Positions 10,481 through 20,613 of a DNA stretch of 64,000 nt are shown here, piece after piece. This stretch comes from Stenogyne calaminthoides (lineage: Eukaryota; Streptophyta; Magnoliopsida; Lamiales; Lamiaceae), in contig JBBCBC010000016.1 of the NCBI GenBank assembly GCA_037126765.1, positions 13,318,728 through 13,382,727 on the forward strand. The letters are read 5' to 3'. Every line of letters begins with the position of its first letter. Position 1 is the first letter of the stretch. The notes under the pieces are model-generated. The model worked only from the letters and a program-made list of their open reading frames with translations. It did not search any database and had not been told where the DNA came from. The position numbers and the translations under genes were made by a program.

Positions 10481-12206
10481 ATTTAGGTAATGTTTGAAGC
10501 AATACAATGCCTCAAACTTGTAAGAAATTTTAGACATGTAAAATGTGAAAAATTATCATATTAAGTAATGAAAAATAATAAATTCCATGATTTACTATTT
10601 GACATTCATAAAATCACATTTATCAAAATAAAATAATTGCAATGAAGAATTAACAATCATTGTTTTATCAAATGGTTTTCTAATCACTTATGAACAAGAT
10701 AATATCCTCATTTTGATAACTTGACTCTTAAAGATGAACTCCACAGTTCTTCTTTCGCAAGTCAGTTATTCAAATCTTGGACAATGTGACCAAATCTAGT
10801 ATGCTAAATGTCATCATTTACACAAGCATAACTAAAATAACAAATATTTAGTAATCCATGAATTATCATCATAATACTAAAATAATTGTTCTCTCATAGT
10901 CCGAAACCATATAAAACATAGAATAATTGTTCAGTACCATAATGCACATTGTATATACTATCAAAATCATCTCTAATAAAAATTTCAAAATACATCCCAA
11001 TCATATAAGAACAGATTCAGAGTTGAGATCCTTAATGATCTCTAGAGAAAACAAGACATTATGTAGTGTGAAACATTGAACATAGCCAATCTCGAATTTA
11101 CAAGTCCCTAGACTTTAACTCGAGCTTAATTTTCACATAATTTCATCTCGTCCCACTTAGAACATGATGAAGATGTAAATCAAATGTTCATACGTTGATA
11201 GTCAATGGTCTGTATTTACTGAATTTATAATCCGCAAGGATCAGATCCAGTAAAAAATACAACACCGTAGACATTTATGCATAAACCAAAGATTACAATG
11301 AATTTCTTTTTATCCCTCTTGAACTCAAGATATTCATGACTAAAATGACCCAGTTTACATGTCATCTTACTTTTAGTTTAGCATATCTCTTCTGCGCATT
11401 AAGATTAATTTGAAGTTTAACTACAGTATTTCTAATTTTATACTGCTTGTCATTTTCTCCCTTCCTTCCAGTTAATCTTATGTTTAGAGTTAGAAGTTTT
11501 TTAAGAACTGGATTCAGAAACGAGAACACTTGATGCTAACTTGACAACCCCAAGTATTATATCCTTCAACTCATCAATAAGAATTGAATAAGTGAAAGTC
11601 TTAATACTTTTATCACAGGTCGTTTTAACCCTCAAGTGCTCCAATTATAAGGAAATGACCATGTTAGATCTGAATTTCATGTTATTCAGAAAGTAATGTG
11701 CTACGATACATTTCTATCAGATATTACCAAATATCATAAGTTGTAAGGTGTTGCGCACACTCAAGGATCATATTATCTATAACCGACCTCACCAGTCTGT
11801 TATGAGCTAGGAATTTCTCATATTCTAAGTAAAGATAAGTCTTTTGATCAATTTTGATCTGAAACTCCATCCCAGGATCTTCCATAATATGGTAGATAGT
11901 ATTCAATGTATCTTGTTCTCCAAGAACATTTAATTAATTATGACGCCACATGTCATAATTATCGTCATTGAGTATATTCAATTTTATTTAACTCGGCGTT
12001 GATAGCTTTTGAAGCTATTGTTTAGTTTGATTGAAGTGATTCAATGAGTTAATGTACATTTATGTATCAATATGTTCAATGTTAAGCTAACAGACATCTG
12101 AAAAATTTAATACAAAATTTGACATCGAAAAATGACTTAAAGTCATTAATCATCAATCTCATTAAGTATCCTCATTAATCAGATTCAATTCCAAAACACG
12201 AACAAA
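10481..12206 (-). other. E2 region expected to hold pre-integrase, protease and gag; not resolvable
   Basis: By position this should encode the gag-pre-integrase, protease and Gag of E2. A weak match to a pre-integrase zinc-finger lead-in appears around 10720-10830 on the minus strand. The rest is AT-rich and stop-filled; the only ORF above 60 codons (11724-11906) has no motif I recognise. Confidence 0.35.
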
Positions 12207-12217
12207 ATCAGTTCTAG

Positions 12218-12410
12218 ATTCTTCTTTTTTTTTTTTGATCGGGCAAAGTTAGTTGTTAGTAGTTAGTACACCAAGAACCCAAATACTCCGCGAAATCGCC
12301 AATCCACCTTATAACTCCTATAACTCCAAATTCCTTCCCAGAGGGAATCAAACCTGGGTCTCCCACTCAAATGAGGAGCCCAGTGGCCAGGTGGGCTAAG
12401 CCATCTAGTT
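12218..12410 (-). mobile_element. E4: tRNA-derived SINE
   Basis: A perfect 11-bp target duplication ATCAGTTCTAG flanks the element (12207-12217 and 12411-12421). On the minus strand the element opens with an A-box-like TGGCTTAGCCCACCTGG, continues to a B-box-like AGGTTTGATTCCC about 40 bp later, and ends in a poly-A tail (poly-T at 12222-12236 on the plus strand). This architecture (tRNA-like head, unrelated body, A tail, long target duplication) is diagnostic of a SINE mobilised by LINE machinery. About 193 bp including the tail. It is inserted in E2. Confidence 0.9.
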
Positions 12411-12421
12411 ATCAGTTCTAG

Positions 12422-13439
12422 CTTTTAATCTAATAAACAGCTAAAACTCCCACTTAACAACGTGAAACTACATGCTTAATAACATTTATCATTATAAACG
12501 TAATAAAGCATAATCATGTTATGAGTTAATAAAATAACTCAAAGTAGTCAAAAGAATCAAATGGCTACTATAAGCCCAAATATCAACTACTAAGGTTATT
12601 TTAATCTAATCTTATTTCAGCAATACTATCATGCATTTTTCATGAAAAGTTCGAATCCTCTTTGATATTTATGTCTCTTGAAGTACTACATTTAGTACTG
12701 ACATTATGGAAAAAATATGGCGTAAGAATCTAGGTGATGATTTGTATTCAATCGTTACATTTACCTCTCAAGATAATAACACCAGATCAATGAATCATCT
12801 TAAATATATATAGACATGTCGTCCCAACAACTTGTCTACTTGAATCTTTAACCCAAATCCACCAATCATTTCTCATAAAAAAATATCACCATTACTATTA
12901 AATTCCAAACTTGACGTTTTGTCCTAGAAAACTAATATAAGCCTTCTTTGAAATGTCATAGCTCAAGTTTCAACTCTTACTAAGTAGTGGGCTATTACGA
13001 CGGAATTACATTATGTGATAATTAGGAAAGAGAGATTAAACTATGCAACTCCGTCAAGCAACATAATGTTCCAAAATTATGTGCTAGTTTTCCATGTAAT
13101 TCTTTTAAAAAATTACATAATAAAATCTCGAATTTATAGAACAACAAATGTTCATTTCATAGAGTATTATCTACATAAAATGAGCAACCATTTAAACATT
13201 CAATGCTTAAATACTTAACACATGAATTATTAAGCTCAAAATTACACGAGAAAATTAAATTTCAAGCACAACAAGTTAAGCTAATTCACAGGTGTAATAA
13301 ATTTTAATTATGGTTCTCAATTTAATAGATAAATAAGCACTTGAATATCCCTAATTCAAATGCCTACAAAATATGCAAATTAAGAATCTTCACAGAAAAA
13401 TGAAAACATAGCAATTTTTAGAGCTTATATCGGATTTAA
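12422..13439. other. AT-rich E2 remainder without recognisable features
   Basis: AT-rich, stop-dense sequence between the SINE and the GC-rich block. It probably belongs to the gag/leader of E2. Nothing specific is recognisable. Confidence 0.4.
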
Positions 13440-13811
13440 AACGAGCCTAAACAAGCCAAAACAAGATTACATGAGCGCGAACTTGCCGGAAAATGACCTA
13501 GACACGTCGGAAAATTGTTAGACTCATGGGGATGTGCCGCCAGAGTCTTCTACGTGCCACCACACACGGATCAGATGCCTCACGCGCCACCACGCACCCA
13601 GACGCGCCGACATACCTCCGCACGTGAAACACACATGCCACCGTTTAATTTCCCAGAACTGGAGCGTGAACCACACGCGCTATCGTGTAACCACCGGAGT
13701 TGGCATGTGGGTTTCACGCGCCACCACGACCTTGCCACCTATCGGGTCCCGGCTCGAATTTGGTTTATGGTCTGGACCGGTTCGGCAGTTCGAACCGTCC
13801 TCTTGACCAGT
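13440..13811 (-). other. GC-rich block, probable 5' leader of E2
   Basis: Composition jumps from very AT-rich to GC-rich with many CACGCGCC-type words, then returns. A similar GC-rich island lies in the 5' leader of E7 (29050-29560), which supports an untranslated leader. Around 13801-13811 the plus strand reads CTCTTGACCAG before TGTTGGGG, possibly a decayed PBS plus LTR start. ORFs across it (13515-13886, 13534-13806) are composition artefacts. Confidence 0.4.
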
Positions 13812-13845
13812 GTTGGGGAACTTTATATGTATAGGTTAAGTTCTG

Positions 13846-13985
13846 AAGATCAGATAAGCCGAAGTCTTGAAGATCAGATAAGCTGAAGATCAGAAGATTA
13901 TAAGAGTTGAAGATCAGAAGATCAGAAGAGTTAAAGATCAAAAGATCAGAAGAGCTGAAGATCAAAAGACATCAAGACCAGAAGA
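13846..13985 (+). repeat. GAAGATCAGA word array in the E5 LTR
   Basis: More than eight imperfect copies of GAAGATCAGA(TAAG/AGA) are spaced 10-22 bp apart. The sister LTR of E10 has the same kind of array at about 54172-54235. It lies upstream of the LTR TATA box, where enhancer repeats are expected. Confidence 0.8.
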
Positions 13986-14388
13986 CCTACATCAGATAAC
14001 ACGAGGAAGAATTTATAAGTTGTGCTAAGACAACCTACATCAGAAGATTCAAATCAGGTAGACAGATTAGTCCTTATCTGATCTAGTTAGATCCATCAAG
14101 TGACTACATCAAGTTACCTAGTACGAGCCAAAGCAATCAGATAAGAAGAATGTCAATCTCGTTTGTAAATCAAGTGCCGAATTTGTGTACTTGTGAACCA
14201 ATGAGAAGAAGACACACACGTACGGAACTGACACTTGTAGGACGAGCGCTTTATAGTTCAACGGCTACAAAGGACAAGCTTACATGCTTCGGCCATGCCG
14301 CCTCTGAGCACGTCAAATCAAACCTGCAAACCTACCTCAAATAGACCGAAATTCGAATTGCTCTCCAACAGCTAGTTCGATTTCGTGC

Positions 14389-14401
14389 CTATAAATATGG
14401 G
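14389..14401 (+). promoter_or_regulatory. LTR TATA region of E5
   Basis: The sequence CCTATAAATATGG is conserved at the matching place in E10 (about 54697) and in reverse in E1 (about 2350) and E9 (about 34443). It is the likely core promoter of the Sirevirus LTR. Confidence 0.7.
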
Positions 14402-15031
14402 ATCAACCTTCATAGTAAGATTACAAAAATTATACTAGCACAAGCTCATAGCAAGATTTCCGCAAGAAGAACACAACTCAAGATTTTTTCTAAGTGTTCA
14501 TCCCATACAGCTCTTAGCATAGAATTCTTATCCTTTAGCTTTAGGCTACTCAAATACTAGGATAGAATTCAAGTTGGAACATACAAATCTTATACCCAAA
14601 CCCACAAAGTTAGGTTAAGTTTGTTAAGCAAGATTTCAGACTATGGTTTCTAGTTTCTGATTTCTGGGATTGTTGAGTGAGAACTCTTGAAACATCTGAT
14701 GTACTGTGTTGGACTAACACATTAAACTAAGTCTAGATTGGTTAAGTGTGTGCCCCTACTGATAGGGAAGAGTGGACGTAGGACGAGTTGTCTGAACCAC
14801 TATAAATCTTGTGTGATTTATCTACTTTACACTCTTAGCACACTACCTACTTTATATTCCATGCATGTTCTGAGTCTGGATCAAATTTGCACCAAGCAAC
14901 TGATCTGATCAGGTTGACACCTTTGTCATCTGGTCTAAAACAGATTACTCAGAATCTGGTTTGAGTAAAATTAGTTTTTCACACGGGTTAACTTATCTTA
15001 CGCACAAACAGTTGAGCTGATAGACGCCGAA

Positions 15032-16239
15032 GATATGCAACTTTGCATCAATGAAAAAGGACATCATTGATGAGAAATTTATTATGTTCTCAGTCACCTC
15101 AGACCCTGAGTCCTTAGATCTGGAGTGTCTTCGTGCCTGCGGTCTCGATAAATATTGCTATCGTCACCAAGACGTCGTGCACACATATGAGGCCCTAGAA
15201 TTTCTATACAACCTGAAGAAATAGGAGGATGATGATGAGAAACTAATTTCTTATGTCGGAGGAACGGAGGTTGTTGTCACAGAAAATGATCTACGGAGGA
15301 TCTTCGGTCTCCAAAAAGGATGTCTTGACCCAGAAACATGCACATCTGAGTTAGGAGAAAAGGGTTTCTTCAAGCCGAACTGCTAAGACCAGCCAATAGA
15401 GACCAAATCGTGAATATTCATGCCCCACATCTGAAGAGGAAGTATCGCCTGCTGCTCGAGATAGTGTCGAAGGTGATCATGTGCCTAACTTATTCTCTTG
15501 ATGTTGTAACTGCATACAAGCAGTGTGTAATGACTGCTATCATCAAGAAAGCACCGGATGTTGACTGGCTTGGGATGTTCAAGACCAGATTGTTGAATGA
15601 GACTACAAAGTTTGACCTGAATGAGAGGAATGAAGTCTATCTGGCTTCAAAGTACTCCTTCATCCACAAATTTCCATCATTCTTTCAAATAAGTTGCCTG
15701 AAAACTTCGAGTGGAATGATGATGGCAAGAAAGTGTATTTGGCAAAATTCAAGACCATACTGGGAAGAGATGAACCCTTGCCTGACCAATCTGATGATGA
15801 CCCAGCTCCATATGTGCCCAGACAGCGAGGAGAAGGGAAAGGGAAAGAAACCAAGGCAACTGCGTCTTCTGTTCAGTCAGAGACACAGGTACAGGCCGCC
15901 CCAAGAAAAAGCTGAAAAGGAAGGCTCTGGCTAAGAAACCAGAATAGCCAGAAAAATGTCAGAAGAGGATCACCACTCTTCTGAAGAAGGCTCCCGGACC
16001 AGTTGAGGTCGTGGAAAGAACGAAGGAACTGATTCATATTGAATCAGAGGAGGAGGTTGCTGCCAGTTATAAAAGAACTACGAGTGCAGGCATGGAGGAA
16101 CAGATGCTGGAAGGAGAAGGAGAGGCAGAGGGAGTAGAAGTTGAGCCTACTGAGGAGCAATCACCATCTGATTTTGTGCCCCTCAGTACGGTGTTCAGAA
16201 GAGAAAGATCCCCAACACCAACTTCCAAATCACCCTCAC
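15032..16239 (+). pseudogene. Sirevirus env-like ORF, 5' part (E5), interrupted
   Basis: This matches the E10 env-like ORF (62556 onward) from the CNF..MKKDI block: YGG-type ISYVGG, RRIFGL, then RKYRLLLEIVSKVI, DWLGMFKTRLLNET and LNERNEVYLASKYS, then NDDGKKVYLAKFKTILGRDE and a Lys/Glu-rich tail ending in SPTPTSKSPSL. There are stops at about 15223 and near 15384, and a frameshift near 15680. Plant Sireviruses are known to carry an extra ORF after pol, called env-like because of its position; its function is unproven. The ORF continues at 52597 beyond the Gypsy insertion. Confidence 0.85.
16235..16239. repeat. Target site duplication of E6 (CTCAC), left copy
   Basis: CTCAC lies directly before the E6 LTR; the partner is at 52592-52596. 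Five bases is the usual Gypsy duplication length. Confidence 0.97.
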
Positions 16240-16893
16240 TGTTGTAACTGGTTTTTATCTACTCAGTTAAACAATAATTATTATGAAATGCGTATGCTAA
16301 AGGCAATGGAATCAGGGAAAGAGACAAAGAAGTTGGTGACCCGGTTCGTCTTTGGAATCAGACTAAGTCGGGGCGTCCAAGCCAGGGAGAGGATGTATGT
16401 ATATGCCTAGAAGTCTAAGTTGTTCGACCTTTTACAGAGGTGGCCGTGGTGGCCTATTTATACTATGACTCCCACCCTTTGGGTGGGAATTTACATAAGG
16501 AATAATGCCTATGAAAGGGCTACAATATCGGGAACCATTAATCTCTCCTTGACAGGCTAGAAATCGTCCATCTTCAGCGTGCGCCAATCATGGAGCGGAT
16601 GTGGATGGCGGATTAGTGGCGTGTCAGGGCTGTCATTGACCACGTGAACTGTATAGTTATGGCTGGTGAAGGTCGCTCCCGACTTGAGGATATAAAGCGG
16701 AAATCGCATTGCGACTTCCCGAACTGCCGACTACCCGAGTTGCCGACCTTTATTACTTGAAGGTTTGGTCTTGTGGGAATTACGTGGGCTGATCCCTTGG
16801 TCCCCTTGCCGAGGTTGCTTCATGCAGTTTTTGTTGGATTGTTTATGATCCTTCATGCCCAGGTGGGAGGTCGGGTTTATCCATGCTACAACA
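16240..16893 (-). repeat. E6 3' LTR
   Basis: It pairs with 51936-52591 almost base for base, including the AGAGGTGGCCGTGGTGGCC and CTATTTATACTATGAC blocks. Only scattered substitutions are visible, so E6 is a relatively young insertion. Confidence 0.97.
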
Positions 16894-16912
16894 ATTGCCC
16901 CTCAAGTTGAGG
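16894..16912 (-). promoter_or_regulatory. E6 polypurine tract
   Basis: Immediately inside the 3' LTR the minus strand reads CAACTTGAGGGGCAAT, the purine-rich plus-strand primer expected there. Confidence 0.75.
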
Positions 16913-17226
16913 TCTCTTGTTCCGAGAAGGGACCTTGGCTTGACACATGGACTAAATCGACTCACGACCATCCGACCTGGAAAGTCTCCTATGAGCGGCT
17001 TACTATCCTCGGGCAGGTGAAAAGTCACCTCGATAATACGAATTGTCGCATCAGACTTCCCTCGATCTCAGGGATTCGAAATGATATCGTACCGGGATGA
17101 TGACGTAAAGTGCCGCCATTTCGACCAATGAGATGCCGTAGTGGATTTCACGCGAGCCCCTCGCGTCTTTTTGTTGCTAGGGGCCCGAAGTTTTGGCTAA
17201 TTTCATTTTGGCCCCTCCTCTTCTTC

Positions 17227-17235
17227 GATAAATAG
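17227..17235 (+). promoter_or_regulatory. TATA-like box of the E6 antisense gene
   Basis: GATAAATAG lies about 170 bp upstream of the first in-frame ATG (17401) on the strand opposite to gag-pol. A strong splice donor context CACAG|GTAAGC follows at 17370/17371 and suggests a short untranslated first exon. No matching acceptor could be fixed. Confidence 0.5.
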
Positions 17236-18343
17236 GCGGGGAATTAGGTTTTGAAAACCTTATTTCATGCGACTGTCTCGCGAAAGAATTTTCTCAAGAT
17301 ACTCTTCCTGGTTCTTTCTCCCTTCCACTGGAAACACATTCTCGTGTCCCTGAAGCGGAATTAATCACAGGTAAGCACTTTGGTGCCCTTCTTCGAATTT
17401 ATGGATTCTAGCGTTTCCAAATCCCTTTTTGCCTCTCAGCCCATGGTGGCTTCCTCCTCTTCTGAGGATGACATCCCTATTGCCCTGCGTCGCCGTCGAT
17501 TTTCCGGCTCCACCACCGGGCATGTGGGTGAAAGTTCATTGGCTAAGGTTATGGGCGACCGCCGGGAAGACGATGCCAATGATGAACCGATGGATGACCA
17601 ATTTCTAGAAGAATTGGCCGAAATTACCCATCCTCCCCCGTTGGATGTTAATCTCCTTTATCCAGTCCCACGGGATCGGTCGTCAACGGTTGGTTCTTCT
17701 GCCTCGGTTCCGGATTATGGGGCTTATGAATGAGTCTTTAATTATGATCTGTATTGTAATCGAGCTCCGTTCAAGCAACCTGACCGGGCATACCGCAAGT
17801 CGGTAGACTCTCAATTCGCGGCGTCCAATAAAAGATACCGATCTGTGCTCTCCGATCAGTATGTATGGGGACTTTGTCGTATGTACAAGGTGCCCCGGGA
17901 TGTGCATTTTTATGGGCCGACCCCGGACGAAAGCGCCGATCAGCCTCCTCCCGGAATGATTGCTGTGAATGAGTCTTTCATGTCTGTCGATATTCGATTT
18001 CCATTGCACCCTGCCATTTCCCATCTGCTGGCGGCCTGGAATGTGAGCCTCACGCAGATCACCCCCAATGGGTGGAGTTACATCATCTCCACCATGGTTG
18101 TTTTGGGGCAGGCCGGGCTGAAAAGACTGCCTAATCCCGAAGAGATATCTCACGTGATGTCGCCCGTTGCTCAGTCCGGAGGCTATTACGCTGTGCGGCT
18201 TTGTAGAGGCAAAGAGCTCGTGAGTGGGATTCCGAGGTGGCACCAGAAATGGTGGTTTGTAGGAGGAGCATGGGAGTCGGTGGCCCCTTCCAGCACCTTA
18301 TCCATTAGAGTTCCTACGGATTATGCGATCCATGTTGAGAATG

Positions 18344-18405
18344 GTACTTCGCCTTAATATTTTTGTGCTCGATTGTACTGATCTAATTCTTTTCTCGTCT
18401 TGCAG
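18344..18405 (+). other. Inferred intron 1 of the E6 antisense gene
   Basis: GTACTT donor, T-rich tail and CTTGCAG acceptor. Splicing joins two open frames in phase and removes the TAA at 18355-18357. 62 bp is short for a plant intron. Confidence 0.65.
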
Positions 18406-18567
18406 TGTTTGCGCCCCGACCTTCTGAGCTATATTGGGACTTTCTCGAGGAGTTCAAGGAGGTTCGAGACACACCCCCTAGCTGGCGAGACATTAATTTG
18501 TTGAACTCCGAGCTCGACCGCTTGCAAGCCGGACTATATACTTACCCTCGCCACTTGAGGATTCCCT

Positions 18568-18635
18568 GTAAGTCTCGACCACATCTTTTCAAGTGTATTT
18601 CATGATTTCGCGCTAAAGGTTCTATTTTATGTTAG
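18568..18635 (+). other. Inferred intron 2 of the E6 antisense gene
   Basis: Consensus donor GTAAGT and acceptor TTATGTTAG; the 68-bp removal keeps the frame from the YPRHLRIP end of exon 2 into the PEISIYRRW start of exon 3. Confidence 0.75.
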
Positions 18636-19949
18636 ATCCGGAGATCTCGATCTACCGCCGTTGGCCCTCTGCCTCCGAGATGGCCTCGCGACCTCGATCA
18701 GTACTCGGCTCCATGAGGCGTCTGCCCGACACTGTCGCCCAGGGGGACATTCTAGTTCAAACTCCTCCCCCTGCTGCCGACAAAGGCAAGAAGAAAGTTG
18801 CCGAACCCGCCACCGTGGCTGGTGAGCGACCTCCCAAGAGGGCGCGAGTTGAACCTGGCACGCACCGATCCACGTTAAGTCGGGGTGCTGGAAGGGTGGC
18901 TCCCAGCCCGACACCTTTGCCGACTTCTACCCTGGAGGGAGGTCTCCATCCGGAGGACGATTCCTGGATTGGTTGGAATGAGGAGAGGATGCAGAGGTAG
19001 GCCGTTTGCAACACTTAATGGATTTACCTCAAAACCGGGACCAAACTTAATATATTTGTTCCTCCTTGTTCCCGTCAGGAGTTGACGGCCAGCAAGTTCT
19101 TACCGGAGGTGCTGAGCTTCCTGAGATCCCCGATTCCCACGCTGGAAGGCACGCCCGGAGACTGGCCCGACTACTTGGAGCGGACGATGAGGAACGAGCC
19201 GCGCGCATGGACGAAGGATGATCACTCCTCTGCCCGTCGCCAACATGTATTCAGCTGTTGTCCACTCCTTGAAGGCCGCCCTCTACATGGAAAAGGCCTG
19301 CGCCCAATCCGAGCTCGAGCTCTCCAAACTAGAGAAGGCCCAGACGATGACCTCCGAGCAAGAGAAATCATTAATAGCTGCCTATGAGGTGCAGAAGAAA
19401 CTGGAGGTTGCCAAGTCTGACTTGGCCAAGATGGCCTTGGAGCTCGAGGGCCAGCTGAAGGAAGCCGAGAGACTGCTCTTGGAGGAGAAGGAGGCCGTGA
19501 CCCGGATGAAGGCGGAGCTAATCCGCAAGGATGTAGAGGTCGGGGAGAAGTTGGCCGCCAAAGACGAACACTTTAAATAGGTCGAAGAGCAGAATGCTAA
19601 CTTCGCCTATGTCGTGGCGGTTGCAGGCGCTATCCGAGCTGTTCAGCGGAAGAACCCTGCTGTCGACCTCTCTGACATTGTGATCGAGCTGACTGCTTAC
19701 ATTCGCGACTTCCCCCCTGCCTCCGACATTGTGCTGGAGATTAAAGATCTGGAAGATCTGGGCATTGATTTGTCCTTCTTCCCTAATCAGAGTCGGATCG
19801 TGCACCCCACTCCCGATCCAGATGAGACACAGTCAGGAGACTCTGAGGTGGTCCTTGAGACTCAAATGGATGAGGCTGGGGCACAAAATGAGGTCGCTGA
19901 GATGTCCGGCGTGGCTCCTCCCGAAGAGCAGGCCACAACTGGCCTCTAG

Positions 19950-20613
19950 GGGAGGTGTTTACCAGCCCAAGATCCCGGAGGTGGGCTGCCCACACCCTCA
20001 CCAGCGTTATTCAGCAACAAATAGGTGGGCAGCCTTTGAACATAGTCAGTGGTGTTGCTGATGGGATTCTTGATCGTTCTTAAGAATGATGACATAAAGA
20101 ATCCCGATAAGAAAAAGGAGATTGAGAAGTTGTTGAACCCCATCTCCAATAATACTTTTGATCAGCATGCCTTAAAGCCGAAAGTCGTCTGCCAGTCGTG
20201 GATATTGGGTCGTAGTAAAACATCTGTCGTCAGTTATCATGATGTATCTTGGTTTCTGCTTGATGTAATCTAGCCTTCGGGATCTTATAATGTACCGACC
20301 TTCGGGCTTGTTGTCATTAATGAAATCTACCTTTTTCTTTCCTTTATTGTGCCGACTTGATTTCCTTATGCGACTATAATCTGTGCGTATGTTCATTCAT
20401 CTTATTGGCATTGCGATTTTAGATTGAACCTCGCTTAGTTGTCTTATAAAGTTAGGGGAGGATCACACCGCTAGGGGTGGCGATCTCGCCGCAAATATGT
20501 CGAAAGTCGTTCCCGGGGGAGGTCGATGTTTCATCTATGCGACCTCCCTGGGTTTAAACACATGAATTGTGAAAAAGAAAATTTAACTCATTATTATTGA
20601 CTCTCCTGAAAGT
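19950..20613 (+). other. Probable 3' end of the antisense gene and spacer to integrase
   Basis: No ORF of substance. The stretch 20280-20400 (CCGACCTTCGGG, then ATTAATGAAAT, then TTATGCGACTATAATCTGTG) has a matching relative at 40540-40650 inside E9, suggesting a conserved 3' untranslated region rather than random spacer. Confidence 0.5.

Larger units (their letters stand above)
5011..13811 (-). mobile_element. E2: ancient, strongly degraded Copia retrotransposon
   Basis: On the minus strand, from right to left, there is a GC-rich leader-like region, an unresolved gag/protease zone, an integrase remnant (about 10290-10480), an RT N-terminal remnant (about 9430-9570) and the RT end (about 8930-8976). 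This is Copia order (integrase before RT). A candidate 3' LTR starting TGTTGGAACAAGG lies at 5011. Every frame is broken and the sequence has drifted to high AT. The element is interrupted by solo LTR E3 and SINE E4. The 5' LTR is missing or replaced at about 13812 by E5. Confidence 0.75.
13812..15031 (+). repeat. E5 LTR, truncated at both ends
   Basis: It matches the E10 LTR from about its position 147 (54140) to about 175 bp before its end (55340). Shared blocks include ATGTATAGG followed by the GATCAGA array, CCTATAAATATGGGATCAA (14389 on; LTR TATA region), and TTAGGTTAAGTTTGTTA followed by the AGGGAAGAGTGGACG block. The first LTR bases are missing; the left edge coincides with TGTTGGGG, which may instead belong to E2. 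Confidence 0.88.
13812..16239 (+). mobile_element. E5: Sirevirus deletion derivative, left part
   Basis: A truncated LTR (13812-15031) is followed without PBS, gag or pol by the env-like ORF from about its twelfth codon (15032 onward). The element is then interrupted at the CTCAC target by the Gypsy E6 and resumes at 52597. The LTR and the env-like part both match E10. The missing gag-pol makes this a non-autonomous derivative or a simple internal deletion. Confidence 0.88.
17401..19949 (+). pseudogene. Antisense extra gene of the Tat element (gypsy-type transposon domain plus coiled coil), four exons, disrupted
   Basis: This is the extra ORF some Tat-lineage elements carry between pol and the 3' LTR, in reverse orientation; its role is unknown. 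Exon 1 (17401-18343) begins MDSSVSKSL and contains the plant domain usually labelled putative gypsy-type transposon or Transposase_28 (landmarks YVWGLCRMYKVPRD, RFPLHPAISHLL, TPNGWSYIISTMVVL). An in-frame TGA at 17731-17733 breaks it. Inferred introns are 18344-18405 (GT..CTTGCAG), 18568-18635 (GTAAGT..TTAG) and 18997-19078 (GTAGGC..GTCAG). The first two keep the reading frame exactly. Exon 4 (19079-19949) changes frame near 19200-19218, then gives a Glu/Lys-rich coiled coil (ELELSKLEKAQ to about 19577), an in-frame TAG (19578-19580) and an acidic tail. GC content and codon use differ from the surrounding AT-rich DNA. Confidence 0.82.

Noticed and set aside
13515..13886. A 123-codon ORF rich in His, Pro and Arg as a possible gene
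   Set aside because: It lies in a GC-rich low-complexity block, overlaps an equally long ORF in another frame, lacks a recognisable domain and is best seen as a leader-composition effect.
17683..18243. A 186-codon minus-strand ORF opposite the antisense gene
   Set aside because: It is the mirror of the exon 1 reading frame on the plus strand, which has recognisable domain text and in-phase introns.
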